From a bacterium (GTDB lineage Bacteria; Bacillota; Clostridia; Lachnospirales; Lachnospiraceae): a DNA stretch of 64,000 nt. Location: assembly GCA_023663725.1 (NCBI GenBank), contig JAMPGX010000013.1, positions 37,489-101,488 of the forward strand, written 5' to 3'. Below the pieces are notes generated by a model. The model did not search any database. It had not been told where the DNA came from and saw only the letters and a list, made by a program, of their open reading frames with translations. Position numbers and translations under genes: made by a program. Shown here in pieces: positions 1 through 7,835 of this stretch; the stretch's first letter is position 1; every line of letters starts with the position of its first letter.

Positions 1-64
1 TCTTATTTTTTGCCGGAAATGGGCTGGGCGTTGCCGCACGCGCGTCCATCTGGAGGTTGCCGCG

Positions 65-1765
65 TCAAACGCCCCGCAGGATCGCCACAGTCCCGTTGCC
101 GGTCAGCGGGTCGCGCTTATCATATCCGAACAGCACCAGGGTGGGCTCGTCAAAGATCGCGGTAAATACTTCCGCGTGCAATGCCTTGGTGAGTTCCCGG
201 TAACTGTGCCCTGTCAGTTCGGGAAACAACGTATGTTCCTGAGACTCCCTGTGCAGCGCGTCGTGGATCACGTCTTTCCAGAGATCCAGGGAGGGGGCGA
301 AGGCAGGGCGGTTTTTCATGTGCTCGCGCAGATACAGATCATAGAGAAGATATTCTCGCAGCGCCAGGAGCGGGCGGTCTGCCTGCGTCTGCTCCTGGCG
401 CAGAAACTGTGCGGTTCCCCATTCCATCAATATCTCATACTTGCGCACGCGGGAGGACTGCACCCCGGACAGTCCATTTTTTTCATACCACTTTGCCAGA
501 CTGTCATACATGGAGAAGGCGTTCTCAAACAGCGTGCCGATATACTCCAGCGTATGGGTGAACTGACCGCTGTTGTAGTAGGTCTCCACCATCTCCTCCA
601 CCTGTTTCAGACCGCAGATATCCTCGTAAGAAAGCCATCCGGTGGACAGTACCTCATACGGGGGACGGCCTGTGTACAACAGGTCGTATGCGGGAGCCTG
701 CCGCTCCATCTGCGAGCCCTTCAGCACTTTGAGAAAACCGAGCTGTAACTGCTGGGGACGAAGGGTATACACGTCATTGAAGGAGATCTGAAAGCGCCGC
801 AGATCCTCAAAGGGCAGTCCGGCGATCAGATCCAGATGGATATGGATATTTCCCCAGGAGGAGATGCGCCGGACGACGGCGGCCACCCGCTCAAAGTCCA
901 TCTTGCGGCGAATCTCGGCGATAGTCTCCTCGCAGGTCGACTGCACGCCGATCTCCAGTTGTACGGCGCCGGGCCGCAGCTTTTCCAGCACGGCGAAATA
1001 ATCCTCGTCCAACAGGTCGGCGGCGATCTCAAAGTGAAAGTTCGTCACGCCGTTGTCATGCTCCAGAATGTGCCGCAGGATGGGCAGGGCGTGTTCCTTT
1101 TTGCAGTTAAAGGTGCGGTCAACGAATTTTACCTGGGGCACTTTTCTCTCCAGAAAGAAATCCAGCTCCCGGCACACCCGCTCGGGACGGCGAAAGTCCA
1201 TGGTTCGGTCGATGGAGGAGAGGCAGTAGCTACAGGAGAACGGGCAGCCCCGGCTGCTCTCATAATAAACGATGCGGTGCTCGAAGTCCCCCATGTCCTC
1301 ATACCAGAAAGGAATCTCATCCAGCGTAAGCCTCGGCATGCTGTTCCCATCCAAAACGGCGGGCAGCTCCCAGGACTTGCCCGTCCCGTAGGCCGCAGTC
1401 AGGCGGGCGAAGGCGGCCTCCCCCGGCCCGGTCATCACGCCCCGCAGTCCCCACTCGGCGGCGGTCTCGGCGGCGTCGTAGGAGACTTCCGGCCCTCCGG
1501 CCCAGATATCCGCCTGGGGCAGGATCCTGTGCAGATCAGGAATGAGCGCGTCCATCACTTCCCGATTCCAGATATAGCAGGAAAAGGCGATCACGTCGGG
1601 CCGTCTCTTATAGATCTCCCGCAGGATAAACCCGGTCGGCTGGTTGATGGTAAACTCCGCGATCTCTGTGCAGGACTTGTATTCCCCCGCGCAGGAACGC
1701 AGGGAGTGGACTGCCGGATTGGAGTGGATGTACTTGGCGTTGATGGCGACTAACAGGATCTTCAT
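65..1765 (-). CDS. B12-binding radical SAM protein, DUF4080-type
   Basis: 566 aa. The N-terminal ~130 residues look like a cobalamin-binding Rossmann domain (opening MKILLVAINAKYIHSNPAVH, later AGGPEVSY). A radical SAM core follows, with the cluster motif CPFSCSYC at C174, C178 and C181. A helical C-terminal region of ~170 residues matches the DUF4080 type. Members are predicted to use a [4Fe-4S] cluster, S-adenosylmethionine and cobalamin; the substrate is unknown. The start ATG is the first in the frame and is followed by the typical family opening. It is a single gene on the minus strand, divergent from the small toxin gene. The 64 bases beyond its stop show nothing recognisable. Confident of the family; the function is open. 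Confidence 0.9.
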   Translation of the reverse strand: MKILLVAINAKYIHSNPAVHSLRSCAGEYKSCTEIAEFTINQPTGFILREIYKRRPDVIAFSCYIWNREVMDALIPDLHRILPQADIWAGGPEVSYDAAETAAEWGLRGVMTGPGEAAFARLTAAYGTGKSWELPAVLDGNSMPRLTLDEIPFWYEDMGDFEHRIVYYESSRGCPFSCSYCLSSIDRTMDFRRPERVCRELDFFLERKVPQVKFVDRTFNCKKEHALPILRHILEHDNGVTNFHFEIAADLLDEDYFAVLEKLRPGAVQLEIGVQSTCEETIAEIRRKMDFERVAAVVRRISSWGNIHIHLDLIAGLPFEDLRRFQISFNDVYTLRPQQLQLGFLKVLKGSQMERQAPAYDLLYTGRPPYEVLSTGWLSYEDICGLKQVEEMVETYYNSGQFTHTLEYIGTLFENAFSMYDSLAKWYEKNGLSGVQSSRVRKYEILMEWGTAQFLRQEQTQADRPLLALREYLLYDLYLREHMKNRPAFAPSLDLWKDVIHDALHRESQEHTLFPELTGHSYRELTKALHAEVFTAIFDEPTLVLFGYDKRDPLTGNGTVAILRGV

Positions 1766-1802
1766 GACAGATCGATCCTTTCCAGAATATAAAATAAACT
1801 CA

Positions 1803-1831
1803 TTGCGCCAGAAAGAGTCCTATGGTACACT
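1803..1831 (+). promoter_or_regulatory. Promoter of the small hydrophobic toxin gene
   Basis: -35 TTGCGC (1803-1808), 17-base spacer, -10 TACACT (1826-1831) preceded by TGG, an extended -10. Transcription would start near 1838 and give a leader of ~87 bases. That leader contains a perfect 18-bp palindrome at 1878-1895 (GGAGGGGCATGCCCCTCC), which could fold and hide the ribosome binding site, as is common for type I toxin mRNAs. Confidence 0.6.
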
Positions 1832-1924
1832 GCCCATATGGGGAACCAGAGAGCCCGGCGGCTTTACCCTTCGTTTCGGAGGGGCATGCCCCTCCAGACG
1901 CAAGGAAGGGGGGCGATATCATTG

Positions 1925-2017
1925 ATGATTACATACTCTGATCTGATTCAGACAGGAATATTCATCGTTGCCCTTATAGGATTGTGTTATACAATCTTTA
2001 AGGAAAAAAGAAAATAG
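1925..2017 (+). CDS. Small hydrophobic type I toxin, Hol-Tox/TxpA-like
   Basis: 30 aa: one transmembrane helix (about residues 8-25, rich in I, V, L, F) followed by a short basic tail, KEKRK. The opening MITYSDLIQ is typical of the 'putative holin-like toxin' peptides of Firmicutes. A GGAAGGGGGG ribosome binding site lies ~11 bases upstream; a TTG three bases before the ATG is an alternative start. The stop codon lies in the first bases of an inverted repeat that a divergent minus-strand promoter transcribes, so the mRNA 3' end would pair with an antisense RNA. In known systems such peptides depolarise the membrane when the antitoxin RNA is lost. Family assignment is by pattern; the toxin role is inferred. 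Confidence 0.7.
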   Translation: MITYSDLIQTGIFIVALIGLCYTIFKEKRK

Positions 2018-2107
2018 CCGCCACTACCACAAATAGTGACGGCTGACCTCTTTAAGAGGTTAGTTACAACCGTTTAAGGGTAGAGCCGCGTCTCTGGCTT
2101 TCCCTTT
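2003..2107 (-). ncRNA. Probable antisense antitoxin RNA of the small toxin
   Basis: The minus-strand promoter at 2114-2142 would start a transcript near 2107. It ends in a hairpin at 2016-2044 (arms AGCCGTCACTA and TAGTGGCGGCT, closed by one G-U pair) followed by a T-rich tract, a good intrinsic terminator on this strand. On the plus strand the same stem has a C-A mismatch, so the minus strand is the better-folding one. The ~105-base RNA overlaps the 3' end of the toxin mRNA, the arrangement of TxpA/RatA-type systems. No expression evidence is available. Confidence 0.6.
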
Positions 2108-2113
2108 ATTTAC

Positions 2114-2142
2114 AATATAGCATATTCCCTCCCGCAACGCAA
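2114..2142 (-). promoter_or_regulatory. Promoter of the antisense antitoxin RNA
   Basis: Read on the minus strand: -35 TTGCGT (2142-2137), 17-base spacer, -10 TATATT (2119-2114) preceded by TGC, an extended -10. It fires towards the toxin gene and sits just upstream of the HD-domain gene on the other strand. Confidence 0.6.
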
Positions 2143-2171
2143 GGGGTTTCGGCGAATGAAAGGACAAAACC

Positions 2172-2813
2172 ATGACAAACATTGAGAAAACAGAGATCTT
2201 CCTGCGGGAGCAGTTTGAAAACTGCGCCTATTTCAAGGAGCATCCCGCCGACGGGGAATACCGTCTGCAGCATTCCTATCGAGTGGCCAATATAGCCAGA
2301 GAAATCGCCCGCAGAGAGGGGCTGGACGAGGAGGGACTGGTGATCGGCGGGCTGCTGCATGACGTGGGCTACAGCCTGCTCTTTGAGTCGGAGGACGGCT
2401 GGATAGAGCATGGGCGCATGTCGGCCCGGCTGGTCCGGCCCTTTTTGGAGGGGCTTGACCTGAGAGCAGAGCGGGTGCAGGAGATCTGCTACGGCATAGC
2501 GATACATGCGGACGGCAAGGCGGACTTTGCGGGGGAGGAGACGGCCTTTGCCCTGAGTATCGGGGAAGCGGATGATGTGGACCGGTTTGGCGCCTACAGG
2601 ATCTATGACGCCATGGAGTACGCGGATTTCCGCAATCTGAAAATAGAGGACAAGCGCAGTTGGCTCAGGGAGAAGCTGGAGTGGGTCAGCTGGCGTCTGG
2701 AGCAGAGAGCAGGCACGGAGACGGCCCGGCAGATGATCACACAGTGTCTGCTGTACCAGCGGCAGTACTATGAGAAGGTGCTGGAGCAGATGGAACACAG
2801 CGAGACAGTCTGA
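2172..2813 (+). CDS. HD-domain hydrolase
   Basis: 213 aa. It carries the metal-binding HD signature: an early His (QHSYRVANIA, ~residue 36) and LLHDVGYS (~residues 63-70), followed by helical segments with further His and Asp residues (IAIHADGKADF). Small HD proteins of this type are metal-dependent phosphohydrolases acting on nucleotides or phosphoesters; the substrate cannot be read from sequence. ATG with an AAAGGA ribosome binding site. It appears to be transcribed alone. Confidence 0.85.
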   Translation: MTNIEKTEIFLREQFENCAYFKEHPADGEYRLQHSYRVANIAREIARREGLDEEGLVIGGLLHDVGYSLLFESEDGWIEHGRMSARLVRPFLEGLDLRAERVQEICYGIAIHADGKADFAGEETAFALSIGEADDVDRFGAYRIYDAMEYADFRNLKIEDKRSWLREKLEWVSWRLEQRAGTETARQMITQCLLYQRQYYEKVLEQMEHSETV

Positions 2814-2860
2814 GAACCCCAAAGGCAGGGGAGATCAAAAATTGCCATCCGTGGAAATAA

Positions 2861-2940
2861 CGATTCTATAGCGGTTTTGGCGGTCCCGTAGCGGATTTGA
2901 CGGTTCTATGGTGGCTTTTGCGGTTACGCAGCGGTTATGG
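2861..2940 (+). repeat. Degenerate 20-bp tandem repeat, four units
   Basis: Four successive 20-base units, starting at 2861, 2881, 2901 and 2921, follow the pattern cGGTTCTaTaGCGGtTTTGg with several substitutions each. A fifth unit begins (CGGGCG) and breaks off. It fills the gap between the HD gene and the ABC exporter. No long clean reading frame with its own ribosome site runs through it. Confidence 0.7.
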
Positions 2941-3030
2941 CGGGCGTCGATGCGACCTGTGCGCATGGAAAAAGGACTTGCGCACTTTCGGTAAATATGG
3001 CATTATATTTGAGGATAGGCGCGCAGCGTC

Positions 3031-3060
3031 GCAGGCAGTCCTGCGATATGCGGGCGTATA
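3031..3060 (+). repeat. Short hairpin leader repeat (copy 1)
   Basis: Reads GCAGGCAGTCCTGCGATATG followed by CGGGCGTATA. With the base before it, it forms a perfect 7-bp hairpin TCGCAGG/CCTGCGA. Related sequences precede the start codons at 5696, 42464 and 54991. Here it lies ~50 bases before the exporter start. Confidence 0.5.
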
Positions 3061-3111
3061 TCCGCAGAATATGTTGTAGATATTGTGGGGAAAAGAGGTT
3101 TGGCAGGAACT

Positions 3112-4881
3112 ATGGCAGAGAGTAAGCAAAAACGGGCGGGACAGATGGAAACGATAAAAAAAGTGATGCATTATATCAAGAGATACTGGCTGCTGGTGGG
3201 ACTGTCCCTGGTGCTGGCGGCTGTGATCGTGGCGCTGACGCTGTATGTGCCCATACTGACGGGGGACGCGGTGGATCTGATCGTGGACAGGGGACTGGTA
3301 GATATGCCCGGGATCCTGGACATACTGGTAAAGATAGCCGTTGCCATGCTGCTGACCGCCGTGGCCCAGTGGGTCATGAATACTGCCAACAACTATATCA
3401 CTTACCATGTGATCCAGGATATCCGGCAGGACGCTTTTCACAAGCTGGAGAATCTGCCGCTGAGATATCTGGACGCTCAGTCCTATGGAGATATCGTCAG
3501 CAGGGTCATCGCGGATGTGGATACCTTTGCGGACGGTCTGCTGATGGGATTTACCCAGCTCTTTACCGGCGTCCTGACCATATTTGGCACACTGTTTTTC
3601 ATGCTGATCACCAATGTGCCCATCGCCCTGGTGGTGATCTGTATCACGCCGGTATCCTTTTTGGTGGCAAAATTCATCGCCACCCGCACTTATACGATGT
3701 TTAAGGAGCAGTCCGAGACCAGAGGGGAACAGACCGCGCTGGTGGAGGAGATGGTGGGCAACCAGAAGATCGTGAAGACCTTTTCGCGGGAGGAGGCAGT
3801 TACGGAGCAGTTTCGGGAGATCAACGGCAGACTGGAAAAGTGTTCTCTGAAAGCGATATTCTACTCCTCTCTGACCAATCCCTGCACCCGTTTTGTCAAC
3901 AGTCTGGTGTATGCGGGGGTTGGCGTCTTTGGCGCGCTGGTGGTTATTAAAACAGGAGGGGCAGGTCTCAGCGTGGGCAGGCTGTCCTGCTTTTTGAGCT
4001 ATGCGAATCAGTACACCAAGCCCTTCAACGAGATATCCGGCGTGATCACGGAGCTGCAGAACGCCATCGCCTGCGCCGCCCGCATATTTGAACTGATCGA
4101 GGAGGAGGCTCAGACTCCGGACGCGGCGGACGCGGGAGTCCTCACGGACGCCCAGGGCAATGTGCGCCTGGAGCACGTGTATTTCCAGTATGTACCGGAT
4201 AAAAAACTGATTCAGGACTTCAACCTGAATGTACAGCCGGGACAGAGAGTGGCTATCGTAGGTCCCACCGGCTGCGGCAAAACGACGGTTATCAACCTGC
4301 TGATGCGATTCTATGATGTGGACAGCGGCAGCATCAGCGTGGACGGAAGGGATATCCGCAACCTGACCAGAGGGAGTCTGCGCACCAGCTACGGCATGGT
4401 GTTACAGGAGACCTGGCTGCGGGCCGGCACGATCCTGGACAATATCCGCATGGGCAATCCTCAGGCCACGGAGGAAGAGGTGATAGCGGCGGCGAAGGCG
4501 GCTCATGCCCACAGCTTTATCAAGCGCTTGCCGGAGGGCTATCACACCGTGATCACGGAGGACGGCGGCAGTCTGTCCCAGGGACAGAAACAGCTCCTGT
4601 GTATCGCCAGAGTCATGCTGTGCCTGCCGCCCATGCTGATCCTGGACGAGGCCACCTCCTCCATAGATACCCGCACTGAGATCCGGATCCAGAAAGCCTT
4701 CGCCCGCATGATGGAGGGCAGGACCAGCTTTATCGTGGCCCATCGCCTGTCCACGATCCGCGAGGCGGACATCATCCTGGTCATGCGGGACGGCAACATC
4801 ATCGAGCAGGGCAACCACGAGAGCCTGCTGGCCCAGGGCGGATTCTACAAAGAACTGTATAACAGCCAGTTCGCTGGATAA
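3112..4881 (+). CDS. ABC exporter, fused permease and ATPase
   Basis: About 589 aa. An N-terminal six-helix exporter domain (residues ~25-310) is followed by an ATPase domain with Walker A GPTGCGKT (~384), signature LSQGQ (~488), Walker B LILDEATSS (~510) and the switch AHRLS (~543). This is the layout of homodimeric or heterodimeric multidrug/lipid exporters. The conserved Glu follows the Walker B Asp, so the site looks active. The start is uncertain: GTG 3085, ATG 3112 (chosen) and ATG 3145 are in frame, none with a strong ribosome site. It lies 75 bases before the bceR gene and might be co-transcribed, though a repeat fragment lies in between. Substrate unknown. Confidence 0.9.
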   Translation: MAESKQKRAGQMETIKKVMHYIKRYWLLVGLSLVLAAVIVALTLYVPILTGDAVDLIVDRGLVDMPGILDILVKIAVAMLLTAVAQWVMNTANNYITYHVIQDIRQDAFHKLENLPLRYLDAQSYGDIVSRVIADVDTFADGLLMGFTQLFTGVLTIFGTLFFMLITNVPIALVVICITPVSFLVAKFIATRTYTMFKEQSETRGEQTALVEEMVGNQKIVKTFSREEAVTEQFREINGRLEKCSLKAIFYSSLTNPCTRFVNSLVYAGVGVFGALVVIKTGGAGLSVGRLSCFLSYANQYTKPFNEISGVITELQNAIACAARIFELIEEEAQTPDAADAGVLTDAQGNVRLEHVYFQYVPDKKLIQDFNLNVQPGQRVAIVGPTGCGKTTVINLLMRFYDVDSGSISVDGRDIRNLTRGSLRTSYGMVLQETWLRAGTILDNIRMGNPQATEEEVIAAAKAAHAHSFIKRLPEGYHTVITEDGGSLSQGQKQLLCIARVMLCLPPMLILDEATSSIDTRTEIRIQKAFARMMEGRTSFIVAHRLSTIREADIILVMRDGNIIEQGNHESLLAQGGFYKELYNSQFAG

Positions 4882-4905
4882 ACAATATAATGTATAGACA
4901 ATTGC

Positions 4906-4932
4906 GGAATATACAATATGCACAATGACACT
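4906..4932 (+). repeat. Isolated right end of the 160-bp palindromic repeat
   Basis: GGAATATACAATATGCACAA followed by TGACACT matches the right end of the elements at 10336-10495 and 22985-23144. The similarity continues into GCAAAGC. Left and central parts are missing or too diverged to see. As in the full copies, this end faces the next gene, the regulator at 4957. Confidence 0.6.
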
Positions 4933-4956
4933 TGCAAAGCAACCGGGGAGAGAACT

Positions 4957-5631
4957 ATGTACAGGATACTGATCGTGGAGGATGACGAGGGAATAGCGGA
5001 CTCCCTGTCCCGGCAGATCGCGAGCTGGGATATGGAGCCCTGTTGCGTGTCGGACTTTCATAAGGTGATGCAGGAATTCGCGGCCTTTGATCCGCAACTG
5101 GTGTTGCTGGACATCATGCTGCCCTTCTACAACGGATACTATTGGTGCAGTGAGATCCGCCGCGTGTCCAAGGTGCCCATTATCTTTCTCTCCTCCGCCT
5201 CCGACAACATGAATATCGTCATGGCCATGAATATGGGCGGGGACGACTTTATCGCCAAGCCCTTTGACATGGCGGTGCTGATCTCCAAGATGCAGGCCAT
5301 TCTGCGCCGTACCTATGATTTTGGAGGCACATTGCCGGTGCTGGAGCACAGGGGAGCGCTGCTGAACACCGGAGACAATACCCTGACCTATCAGGGGGAG
5401 CAGATTCCCCTGAGCAAGAATGAGTACCGTATCCTGCTGACCCTGCTGGAGAGCAAGGGCCAGGTGGTGAGCAGGGAGCGTCTGATGGAGAAGCTGTGGG
5501 AGACCGATAATTTCGTGGACGACAACACACTGACGGTCAACGTGAACCGCCTGCGCAGGAAGCTGGAGGCGGCGGGACTTGCGGACTTCATTGTCACAAA
5601 GTTCGGAGTGGGGTATCTGGTCTGCGGCTGA
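4957..5631 (+). CDS. bceR: OmpR-family response regulator, BceR-type
   Basis: 224 aa. Receiver domain with the acidic pair ED near residue 9 and phospho-acceptor D52 in LLDIMLPF. Winged-helix DNA-binding domain at residues ~125-223, ending KFGVGYLVCG. Start chosen at the ATG with a GGGGAG ribosome site, giving MYRILIVEDDEG. The kinase gene follows 64 bases later, then the ABC pair. The regulator should activate the transporter operon when cell-wall-active peptides are sensed. Direct repeats at 6851-6879 upstream of bceA are its probable binding site. Assignment to the Bce class rests on the neighbours and the kinase type. Confidence 0.9.
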   Translation: MYRILIVEDDEGIADSLSRQIASWDMEPCCVSDFHKVMQEFAAFDPQLVLLDIMLPFYNGYYWCSEIRRVSKVPIIFLSSASDNMNIVMAMNMGGDDFIAKPFDMAVLISKMQAILRRTYDFGGTLPVLEHRGALLNTGDNTLTYQGEQIPLSKNEYRILLTLLESKGQVVSRERLMEKLWETDNFVDDNTLTVNVNRLRRKLEAAGLADFIVTKFGVGYLVCG

Positions 5632-5660
5632 TATCAGAAGGGATATCGAGATGCAGCATC

Positions 5661-5690
5661 GCAAGCAGGCGTGCGATATGCAAAGGGGTA
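5661..5690 (+). repeat. Short hairpin leader repeat (copy 2)
   Basis: GCAAGCAGGCGTGCGATATG followed by CAAAGGGGTA, ending in the ribosome binding site of the kinase gene. It is the same pattern as 3031-3060 and 54958-54987: hairpin, ATATGC, then a G-run and TAT before the start codon. Confidence 0.5.
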
Positions 5691-5695
5691 TAGCC

Positions 5696-6829
5696 ATGAA
5701 ACAATTTATTCGCATCTATTTCAGACAGCAGAAAAAGCAGATGTTTACTGCTCTGTTGTTCTGCGCTATCTTTTCGGTTATCTTCCTGCTGTATCAGCTT
5801 CCGCCCGCAGGGGTGGCGTATCCCTTGCTGCTGTGCGCGTTGGCTTATCTGCTTTTCACAGCTGTGGATATGCGCCTTGCCTGGCAGCGCTACCGTTCCC
5901 TGCAGCACATATTGAAAGCTGTGGGGCTGGATCGGGTTCAGGAGATGTTTGAGGATGAGGCTGGCGGAGGCCGTGGTCGTCATCAGACGCGTGGAGGTCG
6001 TGAAGTACAGGAGAGGACAGAGGAAGATGGCCAGGCGGAGGAGCACTGCGATTGGGAGCTGTTTGGGGAGCTGCTGAGAGAGCGGGGGGACAGCGGGGAA
6101 TGGGAATGCACAGTCTACCGGGAGCTGGTGGAGCGGCTGTTGAAGGAACGGCGCCGGCAGAGAGATGACCTGATGATACAGTATCAGGATACCATAGACT
6201 ATTACACGACCTGGGTACATCAGATCAAGACGCCCATCGCCTCCATGGGCCTGGCGCTGCAGAAGGAGGACACGGAGCACTCCCGCAGACTCAGCGAGGA
6301 CCTGCAGCGCATTGAACAGTATGTAGACATGGTGCTGACCTACCTGCGGCTGGGCAGTCAGGAGACGGACTATGTGTTTACGCAGGTGAATCTGGACCGG
6401 CTGGTCAGGGATTGCATCAAGAAATACGCCAGCCAGTTTATCCGCAGGCATCTGGCGCTGGACTATCAGGGCGTAGACTGCCTGGTGCTGACGGACGAGA
6501 AATGGCTCTCCTTCGTGGTGGGTCAGGTGCTGTCCAATGCGCTGAAATATACCCGCTCCGGGAGCGTCAGCATCTATATGGAGACTCCTCTCACCCTGTG
6601 CATTCAGGACACGGGTATCGGCATCTCCCCGGAGGATCTGCCCCGCATATTCGAGAAGGGCTACACCGGCTACAACGGGCGCAGCGACAAGAAGGCTACC
6701 GGTCTGGGGCTGTATCTGTGCAAGCAGGTCTGCGACCGGTTGAAACATGGTATTACCGTGCAGTCTCTGCCGGGTGAGGGGACGACCGTCCGCATCGATC
6801 TGCGCCGCGAGGTGTTGGAGGTCGAATAA
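5696..6829 (+). CDS. bceS: Sensor histidine kinase, BceS-type
   Basis: 377 aa. Two closely spaced transmembrane helices (~residues 15-60) with almost no extracellular loop, the mark of intramembrane-sensing kinases that read the state of their BceAB transporter. H175 in WVHQIKTPIASM is the phospho-acceptor. The ATPase part has an N-box (GQVLSNALKYT), DTGIGI and GLGLYL. A charged, Gly/Glu-rich stretch between the membrane part and the H-box (about residues 85-125) is longer than usual. The start is the ATG after AAAGGGG; longer in-frame starts upstream lack a ribosome site. It pairs with the regulator at 4957. Confidence 0.9.
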   Translation: MKQFIRIYFRQQKKQMFTALLFCAIFSVIFLLYQLPPAGVAYPLLLCALAYLLFTAVDMRLAWQRYRSLQHILKAVGLDRVQEMFEDEAGGGRGRHQTRGGREVQERTEEDGQAEEHCDWELFGELLRERGDSGEWECTVYRELVERLLKERRRQRDDLMIQYQDTIDYYTTWVHQIKTPIASMGLALQKEDTEHSRRLSEDLQRIEQYVDMVLTYLRLGSQETDYVFTQVNLDRLVRDCIKKYASQFIRRHLALDYQGVDCLVLTDEKWLSFVVGQVLSNALKYTRSGSVSIYMETPLTLCIQDTGIGISPEDLPRIFEKGYTGYNGRSDKKATGLGLYLCKQVCDRLKHGITVQSLPGEGTTVRIDLRREVLEVE

Positions 6830-6850
6830 GGTGATAGAACTTGTGACAAC

Positions 6851-6917
6851 AATGTAAGATTTTTTCGGGGAAATGTAAGGCGATTCGATGGCGGCCATTT
6901 CCCCGTTTTTTTATAAT
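6851..6917 (+). promoter_or_regulatory. Probable BceR-controlled promoter of bceAB
   Basis: Two copies of AATGTAAG, at 6851-6858 and 6872-6879, are 21 bases apart (two helical turns), the spacing expected for an OmpR-type dimer. A TATAAT -10 lies at 6912-6917, and the -35 position (6889-6894) has no consensus. This is the usual look of an activator-dependent promoter. The site is inferred, not tested. Confidence 0.55.
6866..6912 (+). terminator. Terminator after bceS
   Basis: Arms CGGGGAAAT (6866-6874) and ATTTCCCCG (6897-6905) are followed by seven T. It would end the bceRS message and overlaps the promoter of bceAB. Confidence 0.6.
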
Positions 6918-7019
6918 AAGTCCATAGTCATTGAGCTGTCGGCGTGAGAGGAAGCAGGCGGGAGAGTCTGTCCGAAGGATAAAGCACACAGTTCGGCAGC
7001 GGGAATATGGAGGTAAGCT

Positions 7020-7835
7020 ATGAGTATATTGGAAGTCAAAGAAGTGAAAAAGATCTATACCACGCGCCTGGGGGCCAACCGGGTGGAGGCGCTGAAAAAT
7101 GTGTCCTTCAGCGTGGAGCAGGGTGAATATGTCGCGATCATGGGAGAGTCAGGCTCCGGCAAAACCACGCTGCTGAATATCCTGGCGGCTCTGGACCGCC
7201 CCACCGGGGGCAGCGTGACGCTGGGCGGTCAGGAGCTGGGACGGATCAAGGAGTCTGCGGTGGCGGCGTTTAGGCGGGACAATCTGGGATTTGTGTTTCA
7301 GGATTTCAATCTGTTGGACACCTTTACCCTGGAGGACAATATCTATCTGCCGCTGGTGCTGGCCGGCAAGCGCTATGATGAGATGCGGGCCAGGCTGCAG
7401 CCCATTGCCGAGGAGCTCGGCATCACGGAGCTATTGAAAAAATATCCCTATGAGGTGTCCGGCGGTCAGAAGCAGCGGGCGGCGGTGGCCAGGGCCCTGA
7501 TCACCACCCCCAAGCTGGTGTTGGCGGACGAGCCCACAGGAGCGCTGGATTCCAAGGCTACGGATGAGCTGCTGCGGCTGTTCGGGAAGATCAACAGAGG
7601 CGGACAGACCATACTGATGGTGACGCATTCCGTGAAAGCGGCCAGTCATGCGAGCAGAGTGCTGTTCATCCGAGACGGCGAGGTGTTTCATCAGATCTAT
7701 CGGGGCAGTGGCACCAATGAGCAGCTCTACCAGAAGATTTCGGATACTTTGACCCTGCTGGCCACCCGGTCGGGAAAGCTGCCCCAGCAGGGTCAGGCAG
7801 AGCAGCCTGTTGCCGGAGAGGAGGGAGAGAGATGA
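7020..7835 (+). CDS. bceA: Peptide-detoxification ABC transporter, ATPase
   Basis: 271 aa, MacB/BceA type. Walker A GESGSGKT at residues 42-49, a Q-loop in FVFQDFNLLDTF, signature VSGGQ near 146, Walker B LVLADEPTGALDS and switch H in VTHSVKAA. A C-terminal tail of ~40 residues is longer than needed for the fold. ATG with GGAGG. The stop overlaps the start of bceB by four bases (ATGA), so translation is coupled. With BceB it forms a transporter that frees lipid-linked cell-wall precursors from antimicrobial peptides and signals to BceS. Confidence 0.93.
   Translation: MSILEVKEVKKIYTTRLGANRVEALKNVSFSVEQGEYVAIMGESGSGKTTLLNILAALDRPTGGSVTLGGQELGRIKESAVAAFRRDNLGFVFQDFNLLDTFTLEDNIYLPLVLAGKRYDEMRARLQPIAEELGITELLKKYPYEVSGGQKQRAAVARALITTPKLVLADEPTGALDSKATDELLRLFGKINRGGQTILMVTHSVKAASHASRVLFIRDGEVFHQIYRGSGTNEQLYQKISDTLTLLATRSGKLPQQGQAEQPVAGEEGER

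Noticed and set aside
836-1753. Long plus-strand reading frame of ~300 codons opposite the radical SAM gene
   Set aside because: It is the shadow of a GC-rich coding strand; no ribosome site, and the minus-strand protein has clear family motifs.
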